From: Natronospira elongata | GTDB lineage: Bacteria; Pseudomonadota; Gammaproteobacteria; Natronospirales; Natronospiraceae | DNA: 64,000 nucleotides | NCBI RefSeq assembly: GCF_034931365.1 | Contig: NZ_JAYGII010000015.1 | Span: 1-64,000 of the forward strand | Direction of reading: 5' to 3' | In this document: piece after piece, positions 1 to 8,477 of the stretch | Layout of the letters: every line of letters starts with the position of its first letter | Numbering within the stretch: the first letter of the stretch is position 1 | Made by a program: the position numbers and the translations under genes | Notes under the pieces: model-generated | What the model was told of the DNA's origin: nothing | Databases searched by the model: none | The model's input: only the letters and a program-made list of their open reading frames with translations

Positions 1-228
1 GGCACCGAAGGGCTGATGGAAGTATTGGCGGACGAGTTGGAGAACAAGGAAAATCTGCGCGTGAACGCCATCAACCCCGGCGCAACCCGTACCGCCATGC
101 GCGCCGATGCCTACCCGGCCGAGGATCCCCAGACCCTGCCCACGCCGGAAGACATCATGGGCACTTATCTGTTTCTCTTCGGTGGTGAAAGCCGGGGCAT
201 CACAGGCCGCTCCTTTGACGCCCAGTAA
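1..228 (+). CDS. yciK: YciK-type short-chain dehydrogenase, C-terminal end (5' partial)
   Basis: Only the last 75 residues are present; the reading frame is open from the first base of the window. The segment has the end of a Rossmann-fold short-chain dehydrogenase/reductase: an 'LRVNAINPGATRT' stretch, typical of the strand and loop after the active site, and a 'TGRSFDAQ' end that I recall as characteristic of E. coli YciK. The NAD(P)-binding and catalytic Tyr-Lys parts lie outside the window. The substrate of this family is not established. Assignment to YciK rather than a generic SDR rests on the C-terminal pattern only. Confidence 0.75.
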   Translation, partial: GTEGLMEVLADELENKENLRVNAINPGATRTAMRADAYPAEDPQTLPTPEDIMGTYLFLFGGESRGITGRSFDAQ

Positions 229-345
229 GCGCTAAGATGATCCGCCCCGCTTGGCGCCGGGGTCTGGGCTGGGGTAGGATTTTCAGCAAGTTGATTGAGC
301 ACTCGGCCTTCGCTTGCCACCGGCGTCCTTGTCGAGGAGGGGTCC

Positions 346-1146
346 ATGAAATCCACAACACTGTCCACCATCATGCTGGCCGCGGCTGGCCTGGCGATGT
401 CGGGCTGCTTCGACAGCAACTACGGCAATGACATCAATCCCACCCAGGTGGGGTACTGGCCGGCGGAAATCAATTGCTTCACCATCGCCGAGGAGCCGGC
501 CGATCTTGATGATGCGGATCCTGCCGCCACCCCCCGCAGTGACCGTACCGCCGAGCTGCTTGCCCTGCAGGCCACCGGAGAGCTGATCGCGCCGGAAGAC
601 GTCTACCAGCGGGTAGTAGTGGAATTGACCGGCATCCGCGATCGCTTCCCCAATGCCACCGACCACGAGGCTATCGGCTGCTGGGACCCCAGCCGCCTCC
701 TGATTCGCTTCGAGGCCGAAACCCAGGCCGAGGTCAACGATGAGCAATACCAGGACTGGGATGATCTCAATGACATCTTCAGTCTTGGCGAGGTGGATTA
801 TCGGGAAGAGATCAACATCAATGTGCTGAAGTTTGACGGTCGCTTCAATCCCGGCCGTCTGGCCCGGGAGTACAGCAGCCTTGATGGAGCCATCTACACC
901 GCACCTGCCACGGGGCTGGAGGATGGCAATGACATCTGCCTTTCTATCCGTGAAGACAAGCACTTCTATATCTTCAAACAGGGCTGGGGCAGTTGCCTGG
1001 GTGGCTGTGAGAACCGCAGTTTCCTGGGCGTGCAGGTGGACAGCTCCGGCAACATCGAACAGGTGGGGCAATGGGCCGGCGGCGGCCAGGCCCCCGGCTG
1101 GTTCAGAAACGCTCGGGACTGTCGGGCCTTCCTGCCCTGGGATTGA
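346..1146 (+). CDS. Predicted lipoprotein of unknown function
   Basis: A 266-residue protein I do not recognise. The start at 346 is chosen because a GAGGAGG ribosome-binding site lies just upstream and the product begins with a lipoprotein signal peptide ending in the lipobox 'AMSGC', giving a lipid-anchored Cys at about residue 21. The mature part is acidic. It carries further Cys residues (for example 'GSCLGGC' near the C-terminus and 'RDCRAF' at the end) that could form disulfides in the periplasm or at the cell surface. It has no neighbour in an operon: yciK ends 117 bases upstream and the next gene converges on it. A shared terminator follows at about 1174. Confidence 0.7.
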   Translation: MKSTTLSTIMLAAAGLAMSGCFDSNYGNDINPTQVGYWPAEINCFTIAEEPADLDDADPAATPRSDRTAELLALQATGELIAPEDVYQRVVVELTGIRDRFPNATDHEAIGCWDPSRLLIRFEAETQAEVNDEQYQDWDDLNDIFSLGEVDYREEININVLKFDGRFNPGRLAREYSSLDGAIYTAPATGLEDGNDICLSIREDKHFYIFKQGWGSCLGGCENRSFLGVQVDSSGNIEQVGQWAGGGQAPGWFRNARDCRAFLPWD

Positions 1147-1167
1147 ACAGGCGAAACAGGCCCTGAT

Positions 1168-3018
1168 TCAGGGAAAAGCCGGCCCGCGCATGGGGGCCGG
1201 CTTTTTTCTTCGGCTCAGGCAATACAGGACGGCAATCAGGAACAGGCCGGGCAAGAGGGGATCCTGGCGTTGATTGCCGGCCAGACTGCAGCCGCTGCCG
1301 GACCCGGAGCCCTGCCCTTCACCGCTGATGGTGTCAGTGGCTTCCGGCAGCGATGAGTGAACCCGGCTCGCCGTCGTATCCGGATGCCGCCACTCACTGC
1401 TGGCCATGACGATCAGGTCGGGGTCGGGCGCCTCACTGGCACGGGCTTCCAGATCGAAAACCAGGGACGCCCCTGACGCCAGCTCACCGTCCCGGCAACG
1501 CAGCACATGATCGGCCAGTTCGCAATTTCCAGGCCCATCATCCACCAGCGATAACTGCCCACTCACCGGCAGACTGGCGACCACGGCCAGTTCACTGACG
1601 TCTTCCGGCCCTCGGTTCTCGACCGTGACACGGAATTGTCCCGCCAGGACCCGGCCGTCGCCCGCCACTGCGGTACCCTCGTCGATCTCAAGAAGAATAT
1701 CGGCATGACCCGCCTGGGCCTCGGGCAAACGAGGCTGTGCGATGAACAGACCGTCGCCGATATCGGTAAAGACGACAATGCCACTCTCGAACCAGGGATA
1801 GTTGCTCCAGCTCCCCTCAAAGCGCGGCGAATCGGTCCCGGGCTGCACATCAAACCAGGCATACTCCACCGGACGCGACGGCGTGGAAATATCCAGAATA
1901 CGCAAACCGCTGGTGTAATTGCTCTGAAAGAGATAATCGCCCTTTACGTAATTGTTATGGGCGATGGCGGCACTGGGTCCGTAATATTCATCCACCAGCT
2001 CGGGATTGCCGAGGTCGGAGACATCCCAGACCAGAGTCCGGGTTCGACTGTCGGAAATCATGTTCCCGGCCGCATCCCGACTCCAGTTGTCCAACTCATC
2101 GTTCATGTAGAACCAGTGCTGGTCTTCACTCAACCAGCCCTGATGGGTGTACCCCACCCTGGGATAATCCGTGCTGGAAATGATCTCGCCACTGGAGGCC
2201 TCGGTCATATCCACGATGGTCAGGTGGTCTTCGTTGCTGTTGAAACAGACCTCCTGACCCTGAAAGGCCATATCCGGCCCCTCATAGACCACGCACTGGG
2301 CATCATGGGTGTAACCGTCTGCATGAAACTCGCCGATTCTCTCGGGCGCAGAAGGATCACTGACGTCAATCACGATCGGACCGCCGCTGCGACCATCCGA
2401 GGTCGCACCCACCACATAGGCGCGCCCGCTGTCCCGATTGAGCTCGATATTATGGGCATTGCCGAAATCAGGCAGATGGGCGGTTTCCTCGAAGACATAC
2501 GGCGGATCTTCAAGGGTGCGCAGCTGTCGCAGGTCGAAAACCTGCAGGCCGTGATCAGGCTCCTCACTGACGATGAAGGCATGGTCCTGAAAGACCTTGA
2601 TATCTCGCCACAGCGAACCGTCGCCCGCGCCTTCCGGTGGATCGGTGCAGTCATCATGGCAAAGAATTGATCCGCCCTGCCCCTGTACCGTGAGACTTCT
2701 TGTGGGCAACTCACCCAGATAGACCGGATTGGCCGGGTCGTCGAGATCGATGAAGCTGGTGCCGCCAAAACGGCCGACGATGGCGTATTCACGGCCGCTT
2801 TCCGGATCCGTCCAACCCCAGACATCGTTCAGGGATGGCCCGCCCATGGCATCGGCCGGCATGAAGGCCAATAGATCGATTCGACTACAGGGGTGGCCCG
2901 CCGCTTCCCCGTCCACGCAGTCCGCCGGACCAACGATGCCTGCGGGCTCTTCATGGGCATGAAGGGAGAGCGGAAACAGAAAGGCGAGAGCAAGAAAGCC
3001 AAGCGGAGAACGCAACAT
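1168..3018 (-). CDS. Choice-of-anchor B family secreted protein with LVIVD-type repeats and a C-terminal sorting-like tail
   Basis: A 616-residue exported protein. Residues 1-21 form a signal peptide ending 'LSLHA'. Residues about 60-440 resemble the LVIVD/beta-propeller repeats of the 'choice-of-anchor B' family ('IDLDDPANPVYLGEL', 'IDVSDPSAPERIGEF', 'LDISTPSRPVEYAWF'). A DUF11-like Ig domain follows ('VTVENRGPEDVSELAV'). The tail has a Gly/Ser linker, one Cys ('GSGSGCSLAG'), a 'DPLLP' motif, a hydrophobic segment and Arg/Lys residues, the layout of JDVT-CTERM-like sorting signals. The start at 3018 is preferred to the ATG at 3024 because GAGG lies about 8 bases upstream. The family is named for variable anchors; its biochemical role is unknown. 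No sorting protease is seen in the window. Confidence 0.75.
   Translation of the reverse strand: MLRSPLGFLALAFLFPLSLHAHEEPAGIVGPADCVDGEAAGHPCSRIDLLAFMPADAMGGPSLNDVWGWTDPESGREYAIVGRFGGTSFIDLDDPANPVYLGELPTRSLTVQGQGGSILCHDDCTDPPEGAGDGSLWRDIKVFQDHAFIVSEEPDHGLQVFDLRQLRTLEDPPYVFEETAHLPDFGNAHNIELNRDSGRAYVVGATSDGRSGGPIVIDVSDPSAPERIGEFHADGYTHDAQCVVYEGPDMAFQGQEVCFNSNEDHLTIVDMTEASSGEIISSTDYPRVGYTHQGWLSEDQHWFYMNDELDNWSRDAAGNMISDSRTRTLVWDVSDLGNPELVDEYYGPSAAIAHNNYVKGDYLFQSNYTSGLRILDISTPSRPVEYAWFDVQPGTDSPRFEGSWSNYPWFESGIVVFTDIGDGLFIAQPRLPEAQAGHADILLEIDEGTAVAGDGRVLAGQFRVTVENRGPEDVSELAVVASLPVSGQLSLVDDGPGNCELADHVLRCRDGELASGASLVFDLEARASEAPDPDLIVMASSEWRHPDTTASRVHSSLPEATDTISGEGQGSGSGSGCSLAGNQRQDPLLPGLFLIAVLYCLSRRKKPAPMRGPAFP
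1174..1207. terminator. Bidirectional rho-independent terminator
   Basis: Arms at 1174-1185 and 1194-1205 form a GC-rich stem (core AGCCGGCCC / GGGGCCGGCT) flanked by A's on one side and a run of six T's on the other, so it can act in both directions. It lies between two converging genes. It also overlaps the last codons of the minus-strand gene, which ends at 1168. Confidence 0.85.
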
Positions 3019-3086
3019 GGTCATGGCCTCGTGGCAAGAACACCCCGTGCCTCGCCTGGACGAGACACGGGGCACTACTGACAGAA

Positions 3087-5192
3087 TCAGTCCGACTGTT
3101 CGCCTGCGCCAGCGTCCAGACGTTCATGCAGATAAGCATAGATCAGGCCGGAGAGATGGGCACGCTGTTCCAGATTGGCGGCGCCGCCATGCCCCCCTTC
3201 GATATTCTCGTAATAGAGCACGTCGTGCCCCATGTCCTTCATCTTCGCTACCATCTTGCGAGCATGGGCCGGGTGGACCCGATCATCCCGCGTGGACGTC
3301 GTGAAAAAGACACGGGGGTAATCCGTCTCTGCATCCAGATTATGGTAGGGGGAATACTCGCGAATGTACTCCCACTGATCCGGGTCATCCGGGTCGCCAT
3401 ACTCGGCCATCCAGGACGCGCCGGCCAGCAGCTTGTGATAGCGCTTCATGTCCAGCAGCGGCACCTGGCAGACCACGGCATTGAACAGGTCCGGGCGCTG
3501 GGTAAAGGCCGCACCAACCAGGAGTCCGCCATTGCTGCCACCCTGGATCCCCAGCTTCTCGGCACTGGTGATACCTCGATCGATGATGTCCTCGGCAACG
3601 GCGATGAAATCATCGAAGGCCCGTTGGCGGTTTTCCTGCAAGGCCGCCTGGTGCCAACGGGGCCCGAACTCACCACCGCCTCGGATGTTGGCAAGCACAT
3701 AGACGCCGCCCCGCTCCAGCCAGCTCTCTCCAATGACACCGGAGTAGAAGGGTGTGCGGGCAATCTCGAAACCACCGTAGGCGCCCAGCAGCGTGGGCAT
3801 GGGGTCACCGTCCTCGTGGTCCTTGGGGCGGACCACAAAGTAGGGAATCCGGGTACCGTCGGCGGATTCGGCCTCGTGCTGCTCGACCCGGTAGCCTTCG
3901 GCATCAAAACGGGCCGGCTCGGCGCGGGCCACCTCGTGCTCATCACTGGCCGCATCGGCCTGATAGAGGGTCGAGGGAGTAAGGAATCCGGTGTAGTTGT
4001 AGAAGAAGGTATCGCTGCTGTCGTCGGTGGTCACCACCGACAGGGTCCCCATGTCGGGCGTGGACAATGGGCTCTTGTGCCAACCCTCATCATCCCGGTG
4101 AAAACTCAGCATGCGGCCCACCACATTATCGAGAATACCGACAATCACCCGGTTTTCGGTAGTACTCACACCCGCCAATGCCTCGCGGGGGCCCGGCTGG
4201 TAGAGGACATGGAAGTCCGGCTCACCGCTGCGAATGGCATCCATGTCCGTGGTCAGCAGGGCACCCTGGGCATAGGTCTTGTCACCCACTTCCCAGTCCG
4301 ACTTCAGCTCCACCAGCAACTGACCATCAAGAATGCCGGCCAGTGTGGCATCATCCGGGACATCAATGCGGTGGGTTTCACCGTCTTCAAAAAGATAATA
4401 ATGGCGGGTAAAGAAGCCCACCGAGCGAACGATCATGTCATAGGGGGTGTCGCCGTCCCAGAAACGAGTCCCGCTGACGGCCACATCGCTTTCCTCGCCT
4501 TCAAAGACCAGTTCGGCCTCTTCCACCGGCGTACCCCGTTCCCAGAGTCGCACCTGACGGGGATAACCGGAGCTGGTGAGACTGCCATCACCCCAGTCGG
4601 TGCCCACAAAGACACTGTCCCGGTCACGCCAGCTGATCTGGCTCTTCGCCTCCGGGAGCACAAAACCATCTTCCACGAATTCCCGCTTTTCCAGATCAAA
4701 CTCCCGCCTTACCGCGGCATCGGCCCCGCCACGGGACAGGCCAATGATGCAACGATCATAATCCGGGTAGCGACAACTGGAACCGGCCCAGACCCAGTTT
4801 TCGTCTTCGGCCTCGGCCAGGGCATCGACATCCAGGATGATGTCCCAGTCGGTGTCATCACTGCGATAAGACTCACGGCTGGTGGTCCGCCAGATGCCGC
4901 GAACATGGTTGGCATCACGCCAGAAGTTGTAGACCTGCCCCCCCATCAGACTGGGATAGGCAATGCGATCATCCGAGGTCAGAATTTCCAGGGCCCGGTC
5001 GTGAATGGGCTCGAACAGCGGATGGCCTTCAAGCTCGGAAAGGGAGCGCTTGTTCTGCTCTTCGGCCCACTCCAGGGCTTTTTCACCTTCCACTTCTTCC
5101 AGCCAGAGATAGGGGTCGTCGTTTGCCATGAGTCCTGTGTTGAGCGTAAGGCCCGCCAGACCGGCGAGCAGTGAGAGTCGACTAAGGTTCAT
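3087..5192 (-). CDS. Prolyl oligopeptidase family serine peptidase (S9), exported
   Basis: A 701-residue enzyme matching the S9A prolyl oligopeptidase architecture: an N-terminal 'PYLWLEEVEGEKAL' segment, a seven-bladed propeller region (about 80-410) and a C-terminal alpha/beta-hydrolase domain. The triad is visible: Ser553 in 'GGSNGG', the Asp of 'DDRV' (636/637) and His668 in 'EGGHGG'. These enzymes cut short peptides after proline. Residues 1-23 form a signal peptide ending 'GLMA', so it probably acts in the periplasm, where it would help scavenge peptides. GAGGAA upstream supports the start. It lies 69 bases upstream of the choice-of-anchor B gene on the same strand; a functional link is not evident. 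Confidence 0.9.
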   Translation of the reverse strand: MNLSRLSLLAGLAGLTLNTGLMANDDPYLWLEEVEGEKALEWAEEQNKRSLSELEGHPLFEPIHDRALEILTSDDRIAYPSLMGGQVYNFWRDANHVRGIWRTTSRESYRSDDTDWDIILDVDALAEAEDENWVWAGSSCRYPDYDRCIIGLSRGGADAAVRREFDLEKREFVEDGFVLPEAKSQISWRDRDSVFVGTDWGDGSLTSSGYPRQVRLWERGTPVEEAELVFEGEESDVAVSGTRFWDGDTPYDMIVRSVGFFTRHYYLFEDGETHRIDVPDDATLAGILDGQLLVELKSDWEVGDKTYAQGALLTTDMDAIRSGEPDFHVLYQPGPREALAGVSTTENRVIVGILDNVVGRMLSFHRDDEGWHKSPLSTPDMGTLSVVTTDDSSDTFFYNYTGFLTPSTLYQADAASDEHEVARAEPARFDAEGYRVEQHEAESADGTRIPYFVVRPKDHEDGDPMPTLLGAYGGFEIARTPFYSGVIGESWLERGGVYVLANIRGGGEFGPRWHQAALQENRQRAFDDFIAVAEDIIDRGITSAEKLGIQGGSNGGLLVGAAFTQRPDLFNAVVCQVPLLDMKRYHKLLAGASWMAEYGDPDDPDQWEYIREYSPYHNLDAETDYPRVFFTTSTRDDRVHPAHARKMVAKMKDMGHDVLYYENIEGGHGGAANLEQRAHLSGLIYAYLHERLDAGAGEQSD

Positions 5193-5220
5193 GCCTGTTC
5201 CTCAATTGGTTCCGTGACCG

Positions 5221-5934
5221 TCAGCGGGGCTGAGCGACGAGCTGACGATTGTAAGCACATTGTCTGCGCAGGGGGCAACTTTGACACAGGGGCCGTGGCT
5301 TGCAGGTACCACTGCAATGACGCACCACCAGGGCGTGGAGCTCATTGAAGAATGCGGTATGCGGGCCAATCGCGGTTTCAACGGCCGCTCGCAGGCTTTC
5401 ATAGCGATGGCCCTCCTCAATCAAGCCCAGGCGCTGGAACAGCCGAAAGGTATAGGCATCCACCACGAATACCGGACGCTCGAAGGCATAAAGCAGAATG
5501 TCATCACAAGTCTCGGGACCGACGCCCTTGACGGCAAGCAGGGAGCGACGAAGGGTTGCCGTGTCCCATTCATTCAGGACCTGGAATCCACCGCCCTCCT
5601 GATACCATCGGCAGAGATGCTGCAGGCGATCGGCCTTGATGTTGTAATACCCCGACGGCCTGATCAGTTCGGCCAGCTCGCCCTGGGGCAGCGCCAGGAT
5701 ACGGCGTGCGGTCAGGGCCCGGGCCCGCCGCAGGCGCTCCATGGCCTTTTCCACATTCGTCCAGGCCGTATTCTGGGTGAGCACGGCACCGATCATGATC
5801 TCGAAGGGGTGACCGTCGTGGGGCCACCAATGCTGGGGGCCGTGGTGGGCCAGCAGGCGCTCGAAAACCCGTCGCAACCGTCGCCGGTCGATGGCCGGAG
5901 GGTGAGCTTTTCTGCTTGCTGGGTTAGGCTTCAT
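5221..5934 (-). CDS. Endonuclease III-like DNA glycosylase (HhH-GPD, COG2231 type)
   Basis: A 237-residue base-excision repair glycosylase of the HhH-GPD superfamily. The helix-hairpin-helix is 'LLAVKGVGPETCDD' (132-145) and the catalytic Asp is Asp159 in 'VVDAYTF'. Four cysteines at 211, 217, 220 and 226 (C-x5-C-x2-C-x5-C) would hold the [4Fe-4S] cluster. At the position where classical endonuclease III has the Schiff-base Lys (GVGRKT) this protein has Glu141, so it is expected to be a monofunctional glycosylase without lyase activity. Its substrate (alkylated, oxidised or mismatched base) cannot be read from the sequence. GAGG lies 6 bases before the ATG. It is divergent from the FkbM gene. 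Confidence 0.82.
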   Translation of the reverse strand: MKPNPASRKAHPPAIDRRRLRRVFERLLAHHGPQHWWPHDGHPFEIMIGAVLTQNTAWTNVEKAMERLRRARALTARRILALPQGELAELIRPSGYYNIKADRLQHLCRWYQEGGGFQVLNEWDTATLRRSLLAVKGVGPETCDDILLYAFERPVFVVDAYTFRLFQRLGLIEEGHRYESLRAAVETAIGPHTAFFNELHALVVRHCSGTCKPRPLCQSCPLRRQCAYNRQLVAQPR

Positions 5935-5960
5935 GCCGGACCTCGACCAGGAGTCATCTC

Positions 5961-6590
5961 ATGCCCGTGCGGGCCATTCAAAAACTGATCAAGCGACGCC
6001 GCCAGAAACGGGCGCGTCGTGCCTTCGAGCATTTCCCCATTGGCGAGGGCGATCTGGTCATCGATGCGGGCGCGAACTTCGGCAGCGTGACCCTGCGCCT
6101 GCTGGGCCAGGGCGCCCGGGTGCTGGCCTTCGAACCCAATCCCGTCGCCTTCCGTCACCTTGAGCGGGCCTTCGGCGATCACCCACAGGTCCAGTGCATT
6201 CCCAAGGGCCTGTCCGACCACAACGGCAAGGCCCGGCTCTATCTTCACAAGCGCCACGAAGACAATGCCCTGTTCTATTCCGAGGCCGCCTCGCTGATGG
6301 CGGACAAGCGCAACATCAACCCCGATGCGGGGGTGGAAATCGAGCTGCTGGATATTGCCGAACTGATCGAGGCCCAGGAGGGGCGAATCCGTCTGCTCAA
6401 GCTGGATATCGAGGGCGGCGAGTACGCGGTTCTTCATCGTCTGCTGGACACCGGACTGATCAAGCGGATCGACCAGGTCTTCTGCGAAACCCATGAACTG
6501 AAGATTCCATCCTGTCGCCGGGAGACCCGTCGCTTGCGACGCCGCCTGGCAGACATGGATATCAGACACGTCAATCTCGATTGGGTTTGA
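5961..6590 (+). CDS. FkbM family SAM-dependent methyltransferase
   Basis: A 209-residue methyltransferase with the FkbM-type core: SAM-binding motif I 'DLVIDAGANFGSVT', the acidic end of strand 2 'VLAFEPNP', and the later 'LLKLDIEGGEYAVL' motif characteristic of the family. FkbM enzymes usually O-methylate sugars or polyketides. The substrate here is unknown, since no glycan or secondary-metabolite genes are nearby. The basic N-terminus ('KLIKRRRQKRARR') is noticeable. AGGAG sits 7 bases before the ATG. The last 20 bases overlap the end of the converging rluB gene. Confidence 0.85.
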   Translation: MPVRAIQKLIKRRRQKRARRAFEHFPIGEGDLVIDAGANFGSVTLRLLGQGARVLAFEPNPVAFRHLERAFGDHPQVQCIPKGLSDHNGKARLYLHKRHEDNALFYSEAASLMADKRNINPDAGVEIELLDIAELIEAQEGRIRLLKLDIEGGEYAVLHRLLDTGLIKRIDQVFCETHELKIPSCRRETRRLRRRLADMDIRHVNLDWV

Positions 6591-7530
6591 AGCGCCGCCC
6601 CGATTGAGCCTTCTTGTCCGAGGCTTCCGCCAGTGGCGCCTCGGGCTCCAGCCCGGCAGCATCCATCAGCGCCCGGACCTGCCCCGCACCCAGCTCCCGC
6701 CAGTGCCCCCGAGGCAGATCGCCGGGCAGTGACAGGGGCCCATAGCGAACCCGAATAAGGCGGCTGACAGTGGCGCCCACGGCTTCCCAGAGACGGCGGA
6801 CTTCACGATAACGGCCTTCCCGCAGGATCACGTGATACCAGTGATTCTGGCCTTGCCCGCCGGTATCAACAATCTCCTCGAAACGGGCCGGGCCATCGTC
6901 CAGCTTCACACCGCTGCGCAGCTTGTCCAGCAACTCCGGCGCCACCTCGCCCCGCACCCGCACGGCATATTCGCGTACCAGTTGACGAGAGGGATGCATC
7001 AGCCGTGCGGCCAGTTGGCCATCTGTGGTCAGGATCATCAAACCGGCGGTGTTGAAATCCAGGCGGCCCACCGAGACCCAGCGCCCGCGTTGGGGGGCGG
7101 GGATGCGATCGAAAATGGTGGGCCGGCCTTCGGGGTCGCGGCGGGTGCTCATCTCTCCCACCGGCTTGTGATAGATCAGTACCCGGCGCTCGGGCATCAT
7201 GCCGGCATCCAGACGCAAGGGTTTGCCGTCCAGGCTCAGACGATCGCCCTCGCCCGCCTTGTCGCCGGGGCCCGCCGGGCGGCCATTGAGCTGGATACGG
7301 CCGGCCGCCAGCCAGGACTCCACTTCCCGCCTGGAACCGTAGCCGGCATTGGCAAGCAGTTTCTGAATCCGCTGCAGCGGTATGGCCTCAGTGGCCGCGG
7401 CCCTGCTCGTCTTCTTCTTCGGCAGTCTCGGGTCGTGGCTGCTCGGATACTTCGGCCCCGGACCCTGGCGCTTGCCGCTCCGTTTCCGACTGATCTTCTT
7501 GCTGGCCACTTTCTTCTTGCGCTTCGCCAT
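6571..7530 (-). CDS. rluB: 23S rRNA pseudouridine(2605) synthase RluB
   Basis: A 319-residue RsuA/RluB-type pseudouridine synthase. After a strongly basic N-terminal tail of about 45 residues comes an S4 RNA-binding domain ('IPLQRIQKLLANAGYGSRR') and then the catalytic domain with the active-site Asp in 'GRLDFNTAGL'. It isomerises a uridine in helix 93 of 23S rRNA. The start at 7530 is preferred because GAGG lies 6 bases upstream; a TTG at 7554 is in frame but has no such site. The first 143 bases lie inside the 3' end of scpB in another frame. RsuA/RluE are alternatives, but the scpA-scpB neighbourhood is typical of rluB. Confidence 0.9.
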   Translation of the reverse strand: MAKRKKKVASKKISRKRSGKRQGPGPKYPSSHDPRLPKKKTSRAAATEAIPLQRIQKLLANAGYGSRREVESWLAAGRIQLNGRPAGPGDKAGEGDRLSLDGKPLRLDAGMMPERRVLIYHKPVGEMSTRRDPEGRPTIFDRIPAPQRGRWVSVGRLDFNTAGLMILTTDGQLAARLMHPSRQLVREYAVRVRGEVAPELLDKLRSGVKLDDGPARFEEIVDTGGQGQNHWYHVILREGRYREVRRLWEAVGATVSRLIRVRYGPLSLPGDLPRGHWRELGAGQVRALMDAAGLEPEAPLAEASDKKAQSGRRFKPNRD

Positions 7531-8455
7531 TGGCTTCCTCGGGAACCTCTTCAAAGTCGAGGTCTTCGCCCTCGTCTTGCGATTCGTAGGGACTTTCCTC
7601 GAATGGATCGGTCACCGGACGGCTGCCCAGCTCGCGTTCATCCACGCTTTCCCCGGTGTCGGGATCCTCAACCACCTGCTCTGCGTCGGCGGTGACGGCA
7701 TCTTCCGCCTGCGGGGCCGACGCTGATTCATCTTCTTCGCTTGCGTCGATCGGCAATTCACGGTCTTCATCGGAGGCACCCTCCTCGGCTGCCTCACCGG
7801 CGGCATCCTGTTCATCCCTGTCCTCGCCTGCGGCCTCGCCATCGGCGTCGCCATCACCATGGGCATCCGCTTCCGCATCGTCGGCGGGCTTGCCCTCGGC
7901 ATCCAGATCCAGCTCCACATTGATGCTGTCGATATCACGGATCTCGGACAGGGTGGGCAGTTCATCCAGGCTCTTGAGCCCGAAATAATCGAGAAACTCC
8001 CGGGTGGTGCCGAACATGGCCGGGCGGCCAGGCACATCCCGGTGGCCGACGACCTTGATCCAGCCACGTTCCTGCAGGGTCCGGACAATGCTGCTGGAGA
8101 CACTGACCCCGCGAACCTCCTCGATCTCGCCACGGGTAATGGGCTGGCGGTAGGCAATCAATGCCAGGGTTTCCAGCAGCGCCCGGGAATAGCGCGTCGG
8201 ACGCTCTTCCCATAGCCGGGATACCCAATCAGAGACACTCTCCCGCACCTGAATGCGGAAGCCGCTGGCGACCTGGCGAAGCTCCATGGCCCGCCCTTCG
8301 TAATCGGCAGTCAGCCCCTCCAGCGCTGCCCGCAGGGCGTTGCGATCGGGCTTCTCCTCATCACGAAACAGGCCTTCCAAGTCATCGATTTTGAGCGGCC
8401 GGCCGGCTGCCAGCAGTGCGCCTTCAACGATATTCTTTAGCTGTTGCTCGTCCAT
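7388..8455 (-). CDS. scpB: Chromosome segregation and condensation protein ScpB
   Basis: A 355-residue ScpB, the winged-helix kleisin partner that with ScpA forms the SMC condensin complex; smc itself lies at 17114-20617. The core (residues about 1-190) has the usual 'ALLETLALIAYRQPITRGEIEEVRGV' region, quoted here in part, and 'GRPAMFGTT'. Beyond it is a tail of about 150 residues very rich in Glu, Asp and Ala, much longer than in standard ScpB proteins of about 200 residues. The start at 8455 (MDEQQ) has GGGAAGGA just upstream and lies 22 bases after scpA. The end of the acidic tail overlaps rluB. The tail looks disordered. Confidence 0.9.
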   Translation of the reverse strand: MDEQQLKNIVEGALLAAGRPLKIDDLEGLFRDEEKPDRNALRAALEGLTADYEGRAMELRQVASGFRIQVRESVSDWVSRLWEERPTRYSRALLETLALIAYRQPITRGEIEEVRGVSVSSSIVRTLQERGWIKVVGHRDVPGRPAMFGTTREFLDYFGLKSLDELPTLSEIRDIDSINVELDLDAEGKPADDAEADAHGDGDADGEAAGEDRDEQDAAGEAAEEGASDEDRELPIDASEEDESASAPQAEDAVTADAEQVVEDPDTGESVDERELGSRPVTDPFEESPYESQDEGEDLDFEEVPEEANGEAQEESGQQEDQSETERQAPGSGAEVSEQPRPETAEEEDEQGRGH

Positions 8456-8477
8456 TCCTTCCCCGATTCCCGGAAGC

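Noticed and set aside
3126..5174. Plus-strand frame of 682 codons opposite the prolyl oligopeptidase
   Set aside because: It mirrors the minus-strand gene codon for codon, has no recognisable domain and no ribosome-binding site. It is a by-product of GC-rich codon use.
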